In this document: positions 31,576 through 39,517 of the stretch, one piece after another
How positions within the stretch are numbered: position 1 is the first letter of the stretch
Layout of the letters: every line of letters starts with the position of its first letter
The notes under the pieces: model-generated
What the model saw: only the letters and a program-made list of their open reading frames with translations
Databases searched by the model: none
Told to the model about the DNA's origin: nothing
IMG/VR virus record: IMGVR_UViG_3300035671_000001
Location: 18,506 to 82,505 of that record
Direction: 5' to 3' (one strand)
Length of the DNA stretch: 64,000 nucleotides
Source: a virus
Program-made: the position numbers and the translations under genes

Positions 31576-31715
31576 TCGACAAGAAGCCAGAGCCAGGGCG
31601 CTTCAACTGGGAGGAGGGCGACAAGGTGGAGGTTGTCGTCGAGTCCGAGCACAGTAAGACGAGCAAGACTACCAAAGACACCACCGACACCCATCGCAGG
31701 CGGGACGAGGAGTGA
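31572..31715 (+). CDS. Small charged protein
   Basis: 47 aa with ATGA overlap to the preceding stop and GTGA overlap to the next gene. It is hydrophilic (KPEPGRFNWEEGDKVEVVVE, then Thr/Lys-rich). Probably disordered. Function unknown. Confidence 0.55.
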   Translation: MIDKKPEPGRFNWEEGDKVEVVVESEHSKTSKTTKDTTDTHRRRDEE

Positions 31716-32554
31716 GCGATCCAACGGGCACCGCTAGACTGCGGCGCTCGTTTCAGGCTGAGGGCAATCGCCGTCTCGCGCGCGTGCGCTCGTTGACGCA
31801 CACCGTCTTGGTCGAGCACGATCTGATGGCGGCGCGTAACGATCCGTTGGTGGCGCTGCTACCTCCTCCTGGCCATCGACTGGCGACGTTCACTCAGTGG
31901 TTCGAGCGCACGATTAACGAGCAGCTCGTCAACACGCCGTGGTGGGAGAAGTTTCTCGAACGCGCCTACGAGTCTGGGGTCGCTGCTGGCGGTGAGCTGA
32001 CGCGGAGCCCTCCTCGCAGCTACACACCAGTTCCGGCGGTGTACCGCGAGTTTGCCAAACGCGAATTCGCGGGCATCGCTGCCGCCACGATGCAACAGGT
32101 GAGCAGGCAGGCGGCGGCTGCAGCGATTGGCAGGCGCAAGCCGCTCCCGATGTATCAGCGGGTGCTCGCTGTGCTGCGCAAGATCGGGCATACGCGCATG
32201 AAGGCGGCGGCCAATACGATGGCGGTGCAACTGCACAATGCGGGACGGTTGGCGGCGTTTCGTGAGGCTGGGATTACGCAGGTTGGTATCGATCCGGAGC
32301 GGTTAGAGCCAGCACGGCCGTCACGTTTCATCAAGCACGATCATCGCCTGCACGATCAAACGGAAGAGGAAGAAGTTGACTGGGTGACTGCCGGTGATGA
32401 GCTGGTGTGTCCGATCTGTGAATCGTTGGCGGAGCAAAGCCCTTACAAGATCGATCTCGCGGAGGCGCTGCTACCAGCTCACATCAATTGCAGATGCAGT
32501 CTACTTCCCGCTGGGCTGCTGTCGCTGGAGGAGCGCCTTGGAGAGTCGGAATGA
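31712..32554 (+). CDS. Head morphogenesis protein (Mu F / SPP1 gp7 type)
   Basis: 280 aa from a GTG at 31712. The C-terminal signature DELVCPICESLAEQ, then LPAHINCRCSLLP, is the hallmark of the Mu F/SPP1 gp7 minor head proteins, which bind the portal and help capsid assembly. The N-terminal 200 residues are basic and helical. The position after the portal is as expected. Confidence 0.85.
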   Translation: MSDPTGTARLRRSFQAEGNRRLARVRSLTHTVLVEHDLMAARNDPLVALLPPPGHRLATFTQWFERTINEQLVNTPWWEKFLERAYESGVAAGGELTRSPPRSYTPVPAVYREFAKREFAGIAAATMQQVSRQAAAAAIGRRKPLPMYQRVLAVLRKIGHTRMKAAANTMAVQLHNAGRLAAFREAGITQVGIDPERLEPARPSRFIKHDHRLHDQTEEEEVDWVTAGDELVCPICESLAEQSPYKIDLAEALLPAHINCRCSLLPAGLLSLEERLGESE

Positions 32555-32712
32555 TCGTCGAGTTCAACATCATGCGGATCGATGATCGCTTCTTCGCGGT
32601 CGCGATCATGAATGATGGCCCGGTGATCGAGATCGGCTTGTTCGACGAGTTCGATGATGCCGAGCTGGCCTGCGCGCGCTTCCGATTGGAGTACGACAGG
32701 CGGCTGCACTGA
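32551..32712 (+). CDS. Small hypothetical protein
   Basis: 53 aa from the ATG at 32551, which overlaps the previous stop by 4 nt. The sequence alternates strands (MIVEFNIMRIDDRFFAVAIM) and ends in a helix. A small head-associated protein by position only. Confidence 0.55.
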   Translation: MIVEFNIMRIDDRFFAVAIMNDGPVIEIGLFDEFDDAELACARFRLEYDRRLH

Positions 32713-32723
32713 GGGAGGAAACC

Positions 32724-32903
32724 ATGACGCTCGGGCTTTGCTTCTGGATCATCATGCTGATCTGGTTCGTGTTCGGATTGGCAATCCACTTCGCCTTCGT
32801 GGCCGGCACGTACGGCGCGATCGGCGGCACGCTGCTGTTGTTCATCTTGTTCTTGATCCTCGGTTGGCAGGTCTTCGGGCCGCCGCTGCGCCGGGGATCG
32901 TGA
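32724..32903 (+). CDS. Small membrane protein with two spans
   Basis: 59 aa behind GAGGGAGGAAACC. Two hydrophobic helices (CFWIIMLIWFVFGLAIHFAF and IGGTLLLFILFLILGWQVF) and a basic end (PPLRRGS) are consistent with a holin-like topology, though it could be any small inner-membrane protein. The stop overlaps the next ATG. Confidence 0.6.
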   Translation: MTLGLCFWIIMLIWFVFGLAIHFAFVAGTYGAIGGTLLLFILFLILGWQVFGPPLRRGS

Positions 32904-33022
32904 TGGACCGCTCGACCAAGGCAGCCATCGTCATCTTCGTGGTCGTGGTGGTTTTCGTCCTGGCTCTCGCCACCTACGGCTATTGGAGCGGGGCGTGGGA
33001 CACCGAGCTGTCGCCGCCATGA
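32903..33022 (+). CDS. Tiny single-span membrane protein
   Basis: 39 aa. The ATG shares a base with the preceding TGA. One transmembrane helix (AAIVIFVVVVVFVLALATYG) is followed by a short acidic tail. With its neighbour at 32724 it forms a pair of tiny membrane proteins inside the head gene cluster. Holin/antiholin is a possible but unproven reading. Confidence 0.55.
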   Translation: MDRSTKAAIVIFVVVVVFVLALATYGYWSGAWDTELSPP

Positions 33023-33228
33023 GCTGGAACAACCACGACGCCATCCACCGCCACGCCTGCCACGCGCACGAGGACTTCCGCGCGCTGCGCCACGACCGCG
33101 ACAACGAGGCGCTCTGGCACTCGATGTCGCATCATTTACGCCACGTTGTCTTCCGCTCCGGCCATGAGGTCGATCAACCCAGGCGTCGTCACGTCCGCCG
33201 CGCGCACGTAGACAAATCGCACAGATAG
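33019..33228 (+). CDS. Histidine-rich small protein
   Basis: 69 aa from the ATG at 33019 (4-nt overlap). About a quarter of the residues are His or Arg (HDAIHRHACHAHEDFRALRH, later HSMSHHLRHVV). Metal binding is possible. There is no recognised family, and the high GC makes spurious coding a possibility, but the overlaps favour a real gene. Confidence 0.5.
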   Translation: MSWNNHDAIHRHACHAHEDFRALRHDRDNEALWHSMSHHLRHVVFRSGHEVDQPRRRHVRRAHVDKSHR

Positions 33229-33240
33229 GAGAGCTGCCCC

Positions 33241-35067
33241 ATGCCCTACAGCTCGACGAAGAGTCTGCCGTCTGCGGCTAAGAATCTGCCCGAGGCTGCC
33301 AAGAAAATTTGGCTTTCAGCGTTCAACGCTGCAAGCAAAAGCGGAAAGTACACCGAGGAACAAGCCTTCGCTATAGCGATGGCGGCAGTGAAAAATCGGT
33401 ATAAGCAGGTGCAGGGCAAGTGGGTGGCGAAGACCGACAGCGAGCCGCTGTTGCCGCTGTCAGACGAGGAGTTTCCGCTTGAAGTCAAATCCATGCCTGC
33501 GGCTGCCAAGAGCATTTTCAAGGCAGCATTCCGCAAGGCGCGAAAGGAGAAGCCCGACAGTCTGGCTGCCATTCTCGCTCTCACAGCGGTGAAGAAGCAT
33601 TTCACGCGGATCGAGGGTGAAGAGGGCGAGGAGTGGGTGAAGAAGGAGGAGGCCGAATCCGCGCGGGAGGAAGAGATTGCTTCGATTCTTGCTGCCGTCG
33701 AGAGCGCAGGAGGAAACGAAGGTGAGGGCGAAGGCGACGACGAGGGCGGAGGTGAGGGCGGCGGAGGTGGTGGCAGTGAGAGCGCTGATCCTAAGAAGAA
33801 GCGCACAGGCGAGACTGCTGAGCCCGGATACACCAAGACCACCAAGACGACAGAGACGACGGAGAGTAGGGCCGCTGGCGCGACGGACAGTATTCAGCTC
33901 ACCGAGATGTTCACGCTCGATGCCGATACGTCCAAGCGCTTCGGGATGCACGTCACACCGAACGGTTATCTCGTTGCCGAGCCGCGCGTCGCGCGCACTG
34001 GCATTCAGCTTTACAAGGGCTTCGAAGTCGGTCTTCCGAACATCGATGTGATCCGGATTTATCGGCCCGATGCTGAGGTGTTCGACAAGCGCGCTATGGC
34101 GTCGCTCGCGCACCGGCCGATCACGCTCGATCATCCCAACGAGAGCGTCGATCCTTCGAATTGGAAAAAGTATGCCGTCGGGCATTCGACTGGCGACATC
34201 GCGCGCGATGGCGAATTCATTCGAGTGCCGCTGACGCTGATGGATGCAACCGCCATCAATGCGGTGAAGTCCGGCACCACGCAGCTCTCTGTTGGCTACG
34301 GCGCCAAGCTGGTCTGGGGCCAAGGCGAGACCAGCGACGGCCAGCTCTACGACGCAATGCAGACGGACATCAGAGCGAATCACATTGCTCTAGTGCGAGC
34401 CGCACGTGGCGGCGACAAGCTCCGAATGGGAGACAGTCATGAAAGGAGAAAACCTATGACTGAGCGAACATTGAACCTCGATGGCGTTAACATCGCCCTT
34501 GAGGATAAAGACGGACAAATTCTGGAGCGTCATCTTAAGACGCTCAACGATAGTACGGCTGATTTGCGTAAGCTGCTCACCGACGCTCAAGCCGAGAAAG
34601 TCTCGCTCGACGCCAAGGTAGCGGAGCTGACCAAGTCAGTCGGGCTGAAGGACGGTGAGATCGAGGCGCTCAAGCAGAAGCTTGAGGACAACAAGATCAC
34701 GCCGCAGAAGGTCGACGAGGAGATCAACATCCGGATGGATGTGGTTGATCGCGCCACGAGCTTTTTCTCTGACACTAAGTACGTGTGGAAGGGCAAGAGC
34801 AACGAGCAAATCCGGCGTGACGTTGTTGCAGCTCGTATGGGCGACCAGCGGGCCAAGGCAATGGACGATCCGCGCGTCGAGGGTGCATTCCTGAGCATCA
34901 CCGATCAGCCGGGTGAGCAGGACGGTTTCCGTCGTATGGCGGACTCGTTCTCGGGGCGGCCAGCCAATGGCGGCTACAACGACAAGGCGGCGGCGGCCTA
35001 CGACAAGCGCAACGAAGAGCTTTCGACTCGTTGGATGCGCAACAAGGGCAAGGCCGCTTCCGTCTAA
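33241..35067 (+). CDS. ChaB-DUF2213 fusion: capsid maturation protease/scaffold
   Basis: 608 aa. Two ChaB-like domains occupy residues about 1-60 (MPYSSTKSLPSAAKNLPEAA) and 75-125 (EVKSMPAAAKSIFKAAFRKA). A Gly/Glu-rich linker follows. Residues about 220-400 match DUF2213 (PNGYLVAEPRVARTGIQLYK; HRPITLDHPNESVDPSNW; LSVGYGAKLVWG), a phage prohead protease-like family. The last 200 residues are a coiled-coil scaffold (LRKLLTDAQAEKVSLDAKV). Protease and scaffold in one chain suits its place before the capsid genes. An internal ATG at about 34456 behind AAAGGAGAAAACC could yield a separate scaffold product. Confidence 0.8.
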   Translation: MPYSSTKSLPSAAKNLPEAAKKIWLSAFNAASKSGKYTEEQAFAIAMAAVKNRYKQVQGKWVAKTDSEPLLPLSDEEFPLEVKSMPAAAKSIFKAAFRKARKEKPDSLAAILALTAVKKHFTRIEGEEGEEWVKKEEAESAREEEIASILAAVESAGGNEGEGEGDDEGGGEGGGGGGSESADPKKKRTGETAEPGYTKTTKTTETTESRAAGATDSIQLTEMFTLDADTSKRFGMHVTPNGYLVAEPRVARTGIQLYKGFEVGLPNIDVIRIYRPDAEVFDKRAMASLAHRPITLDHPNESVDPSNWKKYAVGHSTGDIARDGEFIRVPLTLMDATAINAVKSGTTQLSVGYGAKLVWGQGETSDGQLYDAMQTDIRANHIALVRAARGGDKLRMGDSHERRKPMTERTLNLDGVNIALEDKDGQILERHLKTLNDSTADLRKLLTDAQAEKVSLDAKVAELTKSVGLKDGEIEALKQKLEDNKITPQKVDEEINIRMDVVDRATSFFSDTKYVWKGKSNEQIRRDVVAARMGDQRAKAMDDPRVEGAFLSITDQPGEQDGFRRMADSFSGRPANGGYNDKAAAAYDKRNEELSTRWMRNKGKAASV

Positions 35068-35131
35068 TCCCTTTCCGACGTTCTCCTGACTTCCCCAAAC
35101 ATTCGTAGCTACTAGCAAAGGAGGCATAACA

Positions 35132-35602
35132 ATGCCTGCTGTTCAGACGACTTATGCAGCCACGATGCAGCCGGGCCTTGAGGGTCAGATTGCAACGATG
35201 CTCGACGACGATGATGTGGAAACCCGCATTGTCGAAACGGCGGCCGGAATCGCCTTTGGCCGCGCAGTCTCGGAGGGCGCCAACGCGCGCGGCGCCATCC
35301 TCGGCGGGGCCACGAAGTTCATCGGCCTCTCTGCACGTAGCGTCACCGAGGTCATCACGGCCGTGCAGACGGTCGATATGTACCAACGCTACCAGAACAT
35401 GGGCGTGATGCTGGAAGGTGACATGTGGGTGCGGCCAGTCGCGGCCGTCACGCACGGTGCACCGGCAACTTACGACTCGACCACCGGGCAGCTCAACCCG
35501 GCCTCCGCTGGCGTGGCCATCGCGAACTCACGCTACCTCACCTCGGCGGGCGCGGGTGCGTTGGCCCTGCTCCGGCTGACGGCGACTGCGGCGGGCGCGT
35601 AA
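35132..35602 (+). CDS. Capsid decoration/cement-like protein
   Basis: 156 aa behind AAAGGAGG. It is a small beta-rich protein (IAFGRAVSEGANARGAILGG; FIGLSARSVTEVITAVQTV) with the Gly/Ala-rich composition of the structural cement proteins that sit just upstream of capsid genes. It likely stabilises the head. Family assigned from position and general pattern. Confidence 0.7.
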   Translation: MPAVQTTYAATMQPGLEGQIATMLDDDDVETRIVETAAGIAFGRAVSEGANARGAILGGATKFIGLSARSVTEVITAVQTVDMYQRYQNMGVMLEGDMWVRPVAAVTHGAPATYDSTTGQLNPASAGVAIANSRYLTSAGAGALALLRLTATAAGA

Positions 35603-35641
35603 GTCGTTCGCTTCCCCACGCACACGCAAGGAGATATCACG

Positions 35642-36598
35642 ATGAACTATCACGCCTCATTCCATGATGCTCAGTCGGCTCTGAGTTTCATGCAGCAACA
35701 GGCTTCCTACATAGAGCCGGTTGTTTACGCCACGCAGTACCCCGAGATTCAATATCCGGACCTCGTGCCCGTAGACACCTCTGGCAACGAGTGGGCGAAA
35801 TCCAAAACGTTTTACAGCTCCGACAAAGTCGGGCAGGCGGCTTGGTTTCATCACTTGGCCAATGACGTTCCGATGGCCGACATCGTGCGAAGCAAGTTCG
35901 AGATGGGCCTCGAAATGGCGGCGATCGGCTACTATTACACGCTCGAAGAGATCGGTGTAGCGCAGCAAATTCCCAACATGAACCTCACCACCGAACGTGC
36001 TGATGCGGCACGGCGGGCCTACGAGGAGTTCATGGAGCGGATCGTCTTCACCGGTGACACGACCAAGAACTGGACCGGGTTGACCAACGACACCACCGTC
36101 ACCGCCGGCAACGCCATCGCAGATGGCACTGGTTCGTCGGCGCTGTGGACGGCCAAGGTGGCCAACCCCGATCTGATTATTCGGGACGTCAACTCGATCC
36201 TGACCGGCATCTACACCGCATCGAACACGGTGGAAATGGCGGACACGCTGCTGTTGCCGATCAACAGCTTCACTCTGCTAGCGAACACACGCTTGCCTAA
36301 CACGACGGCGAACGTGCTCGGTTGGCTCCAGCAATACAATACCTACACCGCGATCACGAACCAGCAGCTCACCATCCGCGCGGTGCGGGGCCTCGATACG
36401 GCAGGCGCCGGCGCCACCGCGCGCATTGTGGCGTATCGCAACGACCCGTCGATCCTCAAGCTGCATCTGCCGATGCCGCACAAGTTCCTCGGTGTCATGC
36501 AAGTGACGGCACTGCGCTATGACATCCCCGGAATCTTCCGCACTGGTGGACTTGAGATCAGGCGGCCGGGGAGCGTTCGCTACCTAGACGGAATCTAG
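35642..36598 (+). CDS. Major capsid protein (DUF2184 type)
   Basis: 318 aa behind a strong AAGGAG. Features of DUF2184 capsid proteins include YIEPVVYATQYPEIQYPDLV (about 22-41), GYYYTLEEIGVAQ (about 98-110), ARRAYEEFMERIVFTGD (about 122-138) and a final domain with LPINSFTLLANTRLPNTTAN and GGLEIRRPGSVRYLDGI. The fold is HK97-like by family. The lack of a long N-terminal delta domain fits with a separate scaffold. Confidence 0.88.
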   Translation: MNYHASFHDAQSALSFMQQQASYIEPVVYATQYPEIQYPDLVPVDTSGNEWAKSKTFYSSDKVGQAAWFHHLANDVPMADIVRSKFEMGLEMAAIGYYYTLEEIGVAQQIPNMNLTTERADAARRAYEEFMERIVFTGDTTKNWTGLTNDTTVTAGNAIADGTGSSALWTAKVANPDLIIRDVNSILTGIYTASNTVEMADTLLLPINSFTLLANTRLPNTTANVLGWLQQYNTYTAITNQQLTIRAVRGLDTAGAGATARIVAYRNDPSILKLHLPMPHKFLGVMQVTALRYDIPGIFRTGGLEIRRPGSVRYLDGI

Positions 36599-36658
36599 CG
36601 CCCGCGAAAACAGTAAGGGCAAAGCTGATCGTTTCGGTTTTTCACAAGGAGCACAGCC

Positions 36659-37111
36659 ATGGCTGAGCAAGAAGTTGCAAAGCGTAAGATCAAGGTGAAG
36701 AACGTCAGTCCGAATGGGCAGCGTTTCCTATTCGACGCGACCGGCAAGCAGCATCTGCTTGGCCCCGGTCAAGAGGCCGAAGTCGAAGTTGCGGAGCCGG
36801 TGGCAAAGCAGATGGAGGAGCAATCCAAAGCTGGCTCCGATCTCCGCATTGATGGTCATGATCCTGAGGAGCCGCCGAAGAACGAGGCAGCGCCAGAGGT
36901 GCCGAAGGAGCACGAGAGCCGCGTTGCTCTGGCGGAAAAGGAGCGCGATCTGATGGAGGCTGGCCAGGAGGCCGATAAGGATCGGCGCGAGAAGGACGCC
37001 AAGAAGTCCGGCCCGCAGCGTAGGGCCGAGACCGGCATCCACATGTACGCGGATGGGGTTGAGCCAGAAGTCATTGCTTCCCCGCCGGACGCTCCTCCGA
37101 AAAAGAAGTAA
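36659..37111 (+). CDS. Charged hypothetical head protein
   Basis: 150 aa behind AAGGAG. The first third (KIKVKNVSPNGQRFLFDATG) is beta-like. The remainder is Glu/Lys-rich and helical, ending in KKK. It may be a minor head or connector component. No family recognised. Confidence 0.65.
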   Translation: MAEQEVAKRKIKVKNVSPNGQRFLFDATGKQHLLGPGQEAEVEVAEPVAKQMEEQSKAGSDLRIDGHDPEEPPKNEAAPEVPKEHESRVALAEKERDLMEAGQEADKDRREKDAKKSGPQRRAETGIHMYADGVEPEVIASPPDAPPKKK

Positions 37112-37189
37112 GCGCCGCCCAGGCGTTTTCGTTGAGGGGCGGCTACCTCGCCCCGTTTTTCTATTCCTAACGCACAGGAGGCCATCCCC

Positions 37190-37867
37190 ATGGCTAATGC
37201 GGTCTATCCACGTTGGAAACAAAGTCTCATGACCGAGGCAGACACCAACAAGTCGCTCGATCAGAGCAGCACCAGCGCGCCGTTCGCGGCACTCGTCACC
37301 ACGTCGGGCGGCTACACCTACAGTGCCTCGCACCAGTTCTACAACTCACTCACCAATATCGTCGGCACCGACGTCGCCATTACTACACCCACCGTGTTGA
37401 ACGGACTGTTCGATGGCGACGACGTCACCTTTACTTCGGTGACCGGCACGGTGGTCGGTGCGATTGTGATCTATCGCAAGAACGCTGGCGCCAACACGAC
37501 GTGGCGGCTGGTGCTGTACGAGGACACGAGCGTCACTGGGTTGCCGGTCACGCCGAATGGAGGAAACATAGTTATTACCTGGAATGCGAGTGGTATCTTC
37601 CAACTTAGCGACAAAGTTGTAAAAGAAAACATTCATAGTCTCGGCTTCTTCGGTCCTGCCGAGCTTGTCGCATACAAGTATCGTGATCACGACGAGTTGC
37701 AGATTGGCTTCATCGCGCAACAGGTAGAGACCTTCGCTCCGCATGCCGTGCGTGAGTTGGGCGGCCTGCGCCACGTGGACTATGCTTCCGCCTTCGCGGC
37801 CGCTGCCGCGTTGGGAGGGATGCATGATCGCGACGGAATGGCTGTACTGGATCGCCGGGTTGCTTGA
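37190..37867 (+). CDS. Structural protein with appended, truncated S74-like chaperone segment
   Basis: 225 aa behind an ideal AGGAGG. Residues 1-139 are a beta-rich head/tail protein (MANAVYPRWKQSLMTEADTN; GAIVIYRKNAGANTTWRLVL) that looks complete at NIVITWNASGIFQL. From residue about 140 (nt 37611) it continues with SDKVVKENIHSLGF, YKYRDHDELQIGFIAQQVE and VRELGGLRHVDYASAFAAAA. This resembles the intramolecular chaperone/peptidase S74 domain of tail spikes, but it is cut short by the overlapping homing-endonuclease gene. The added part is AT-richer than the rest. Confidence 0.75.
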   Translation: MANAVYPRWKQSLMTEADTNKSLDQSSTSAPFAALVTTSGGYTYSASHQFYNSLTNIVGTDVAITTPTVLNGLFDGDDVTFTSVTGTVVGAIVIYRKNAGANTTWRLVLYEDTSVTGLPVTPNGGNIVITWNASGIFQLSDKVVKENIHSLGFFGPAELVAYKYRDHDELQIGFIAQQVETFAPHAVRELGGLRHVDYASAFAAAAALGGMHDRDGMAVLDRRVA

Positions 37868-38297
37868 AGGCGAGGGCTGCTTTCAACATCGACGCAACGG
37901 TGACTTGCTTGTTCAAGTCGTCATGACCGATGGCGACATCATCGGTCGTCTACAGACGCTTCTCGGCTTTGGTACATTGAGACAGTCGCGTCTGCCGTCA
38001 GGTAAGACCGGCTTTCGATGGACCTCCACGCATCAGGCAAACACCGCTGGCTTGCTGATGACGGTGCTTCCTTTGATGGGAGCGCGTCGCGCCGACAAGA
38101 TCAGAGAGTGCCTCAAGGCTTGGGGAGCGAAGCCGCTTCGCAAGGCGATGTGGACGCACTGCAAGAACGGTCACGAGCTTTCTGGTGACAACTTGTGGCT
38201 CATTCATGAAGGCAAGTATGAGAAACGTCGTTGCCGTGAATGCGCGCGGCTGCGTCAGATCAAATACAAACAATCGAAACGACCGGAGACCGCATGA
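37824..38297 (+). CDS. LAGLIDADG-type homing endonuclease
   Basis: 157 aa from the ATG at 37824. IAGLLEGEGCF (residues 10-20) is a LAGLIDADG helix, followed by an alternating beta/alpha core (LQTLLGFGTLRQSRL). The C terminus has CKNGHELSGDNLW and RRCRECARLRQIKYK, a zinc-binding DNA-recognition tail like those of HNH-type phage endonucleases. Such free-standing nucleases cut homologous DNA and spread by repair. It overlaps the S74-like end of the preceding gene by 44 nt, consistent with insertion as one mobile unit. Confidence 0.8.
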   Translation: MIATEWLYWIAGLLEGEGCFQHRRNGDLLVQVVMTDGDIIGRLQTLLGFGTLRQSRLPSGKTGFRWTSTHQANTAGLLMTVLPLMGARRADKIRECLKAWGAKPLRKAMWTHCKNGHELSGDNLWLIHEGKYEKRRCRECARLRQIKYKQSKRPETA

Positions 38298-38611
38298 TTC
38301 CTGGTGATCCATTCCGAGGCCTGCCGGAGCAGGAGCGGGCGCTGTTTGAAATCTTCAAGCAGGCGTCCGCCGGCAAGAATGTCGATGCCGTGATCGGGGC
38401 GTCGCTCAATCTTCTGATCAATGTGTTGCGGCAGATGGAGCCGACGCGGGCGGAGGCCGAAGCGCGCTTCGACATGCTGTTCGGCCGCGCCAAGTCGCTA
38501 CTGCTCGATCGGCACTACGACAGCGTGACCGGAAAACGCAAGACCGTGTTTCCTTTCACCCAGCAGGTTCGCCTGCCGTTGCACTGGGAAGACGACAAGG
38601 TGCACGGCTAG
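38294..38611 (+). CDS. Hypothetical protein
   Basis: 105 aa from the ATG at 38294, with a 4-nt overlap with the endonuclease stop. It is helical and acidic/basic mixed (AVIGASLNLLINVLRQME; ARFDMLFGRAKSLLLDRHYD). No family recognised. Probably a minor head or neck protein by position. Confidence 0.65.
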   Translation: MIPGDPFRGLPEQERALFEIFKQASAGKNVDAVIGASLNLLINVLRQMEPTRAEAEARFDMLFGRAKSLLLDRHYDSVTGKRKTVFPFTQQVRLPLHWEDDKVHG

Positions 38612-38645
38612 AGACTTTCCTTCTCACGACAAAAGGACAGAAGCC

Positions 38646-39083
38646 ATGGCAATCGCCGGCACGACAGAACAGGCAATCCTCGCTCTCATCTACAACGCGA
38701 CGGCCTGGGCCAATTACGCGGACAATGCCGTCACTTCTCCGCAGGCCAGTATCGCGGTGGCGCTGCATACGGCTGACCCCGGGACCGGCGGCTCGCAGTC
38801 AACCAGCGAGGTCGTCTACACCAGCTATGCCAGGGCCAGCGTCGCTCGCACGACTGGTGGATGGACGATCTCGGGGACGGGTCCGGCGAGCTGCTCGCCG
38901 GTCAGCAACATCACGTTCCCGGCGGGTACCGGCGGCTCCGGCACGGTGACCAACTTCAGCACCGGCAAGACCGGGGGCGGCACCACTCCTATCCTCTGGT
39001 CCGGCACCGTGACGCCGTCGATCGCGGTCGGCAGTGGGGTGACACCGGTTCTCACCAACGCCACGACCATCACGCTGTCATGA
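38646..39083 (+). CDS. Beta-rich structural protein
   Basis: 145 aa behind AAAGGAC. The pattern is Thr/Ser/Gly-rich and beta (AILALIYNATAWANYADNAV; YTSYARASVARTTGGWTISG; TVTNFSTGKTGGGTTPILWS). Similar small proteins in phages are annotated as tail fibre or head decoration proteins. The stop overlaps the next ATG. Confidence 0.7.
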   Translation: MAIAGTTEQAILALIYNATAWANYADNAVTSPQASIAVALHTADPGTGGSQSTSEVVYTSYARASVARTTGGWTISGTGPASCSPVSNITFPAGTGGSGTVTNFSTGKTGGGTTPILWSGTVTPSIAVGSGVTPVLTNATTITLS

Positions 39084-39511
39084 ACCATGCCGCAGCGTTC
39101 CGGCGCTGCCTCGTCGACCTCGACGTGGTCGGGGTCTGTGAACTGTGGTTTCACGTCGCGCCAGGACTGCCGCAGCCGAGGAACAACGAGGAGGCGCTCG
39201 TCACCCTGCACCACGCGCGCACGCAGGCTCACTCAATACCGCACAGGCTGCGTTGCTACTCGCACGCGTGGCTGCGTGAGCGCGGCCTGCCGTCGGGGCT
39301 GCCCGATGGGCTGAGGGCGAAAGCGGATCGCATGTACCCGCGCCGGGTAGAGGCGGTGGGTATCGCGGTGAAGGCGCTGTCGGGCGACCATGAGCGGGCG
39401 CGCGCGGTCGAGCGGGCGATGTCCGACGCCGTGGCCGAGTGCTACGCGGCCGGCGTCACCGATCCCGTTGTCGTCAAGGCTCGAATGGACGCGGCGCGGC
39501 GCGGCATGTGA
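39080..39511 (+). CDS. Hypothetical protein
   Basis: 143 aa from the ATG at 39080 (ATGA overlap). It is Ala/Arg/His-rich and mostly helical (EEALVTLHHARTQAHSIPHR; AVEAVGIAVKALSGD). No recognised family. Confidence 0.6.
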   Translation: MNHAAAFRRCLVDLDVVGVCELWFHVAPGLPQPRNNEEALVTLHHARTQAHSIPHRLRCYSHAWLRERGLPSGLPDGLRAKADRMYPRRVEAVGIAVKALSGDHERARAVERAMSDAVAECYAAGVTDPVVVKARMDAARRGM

Positions 39512-39517
39512 GCGGAC

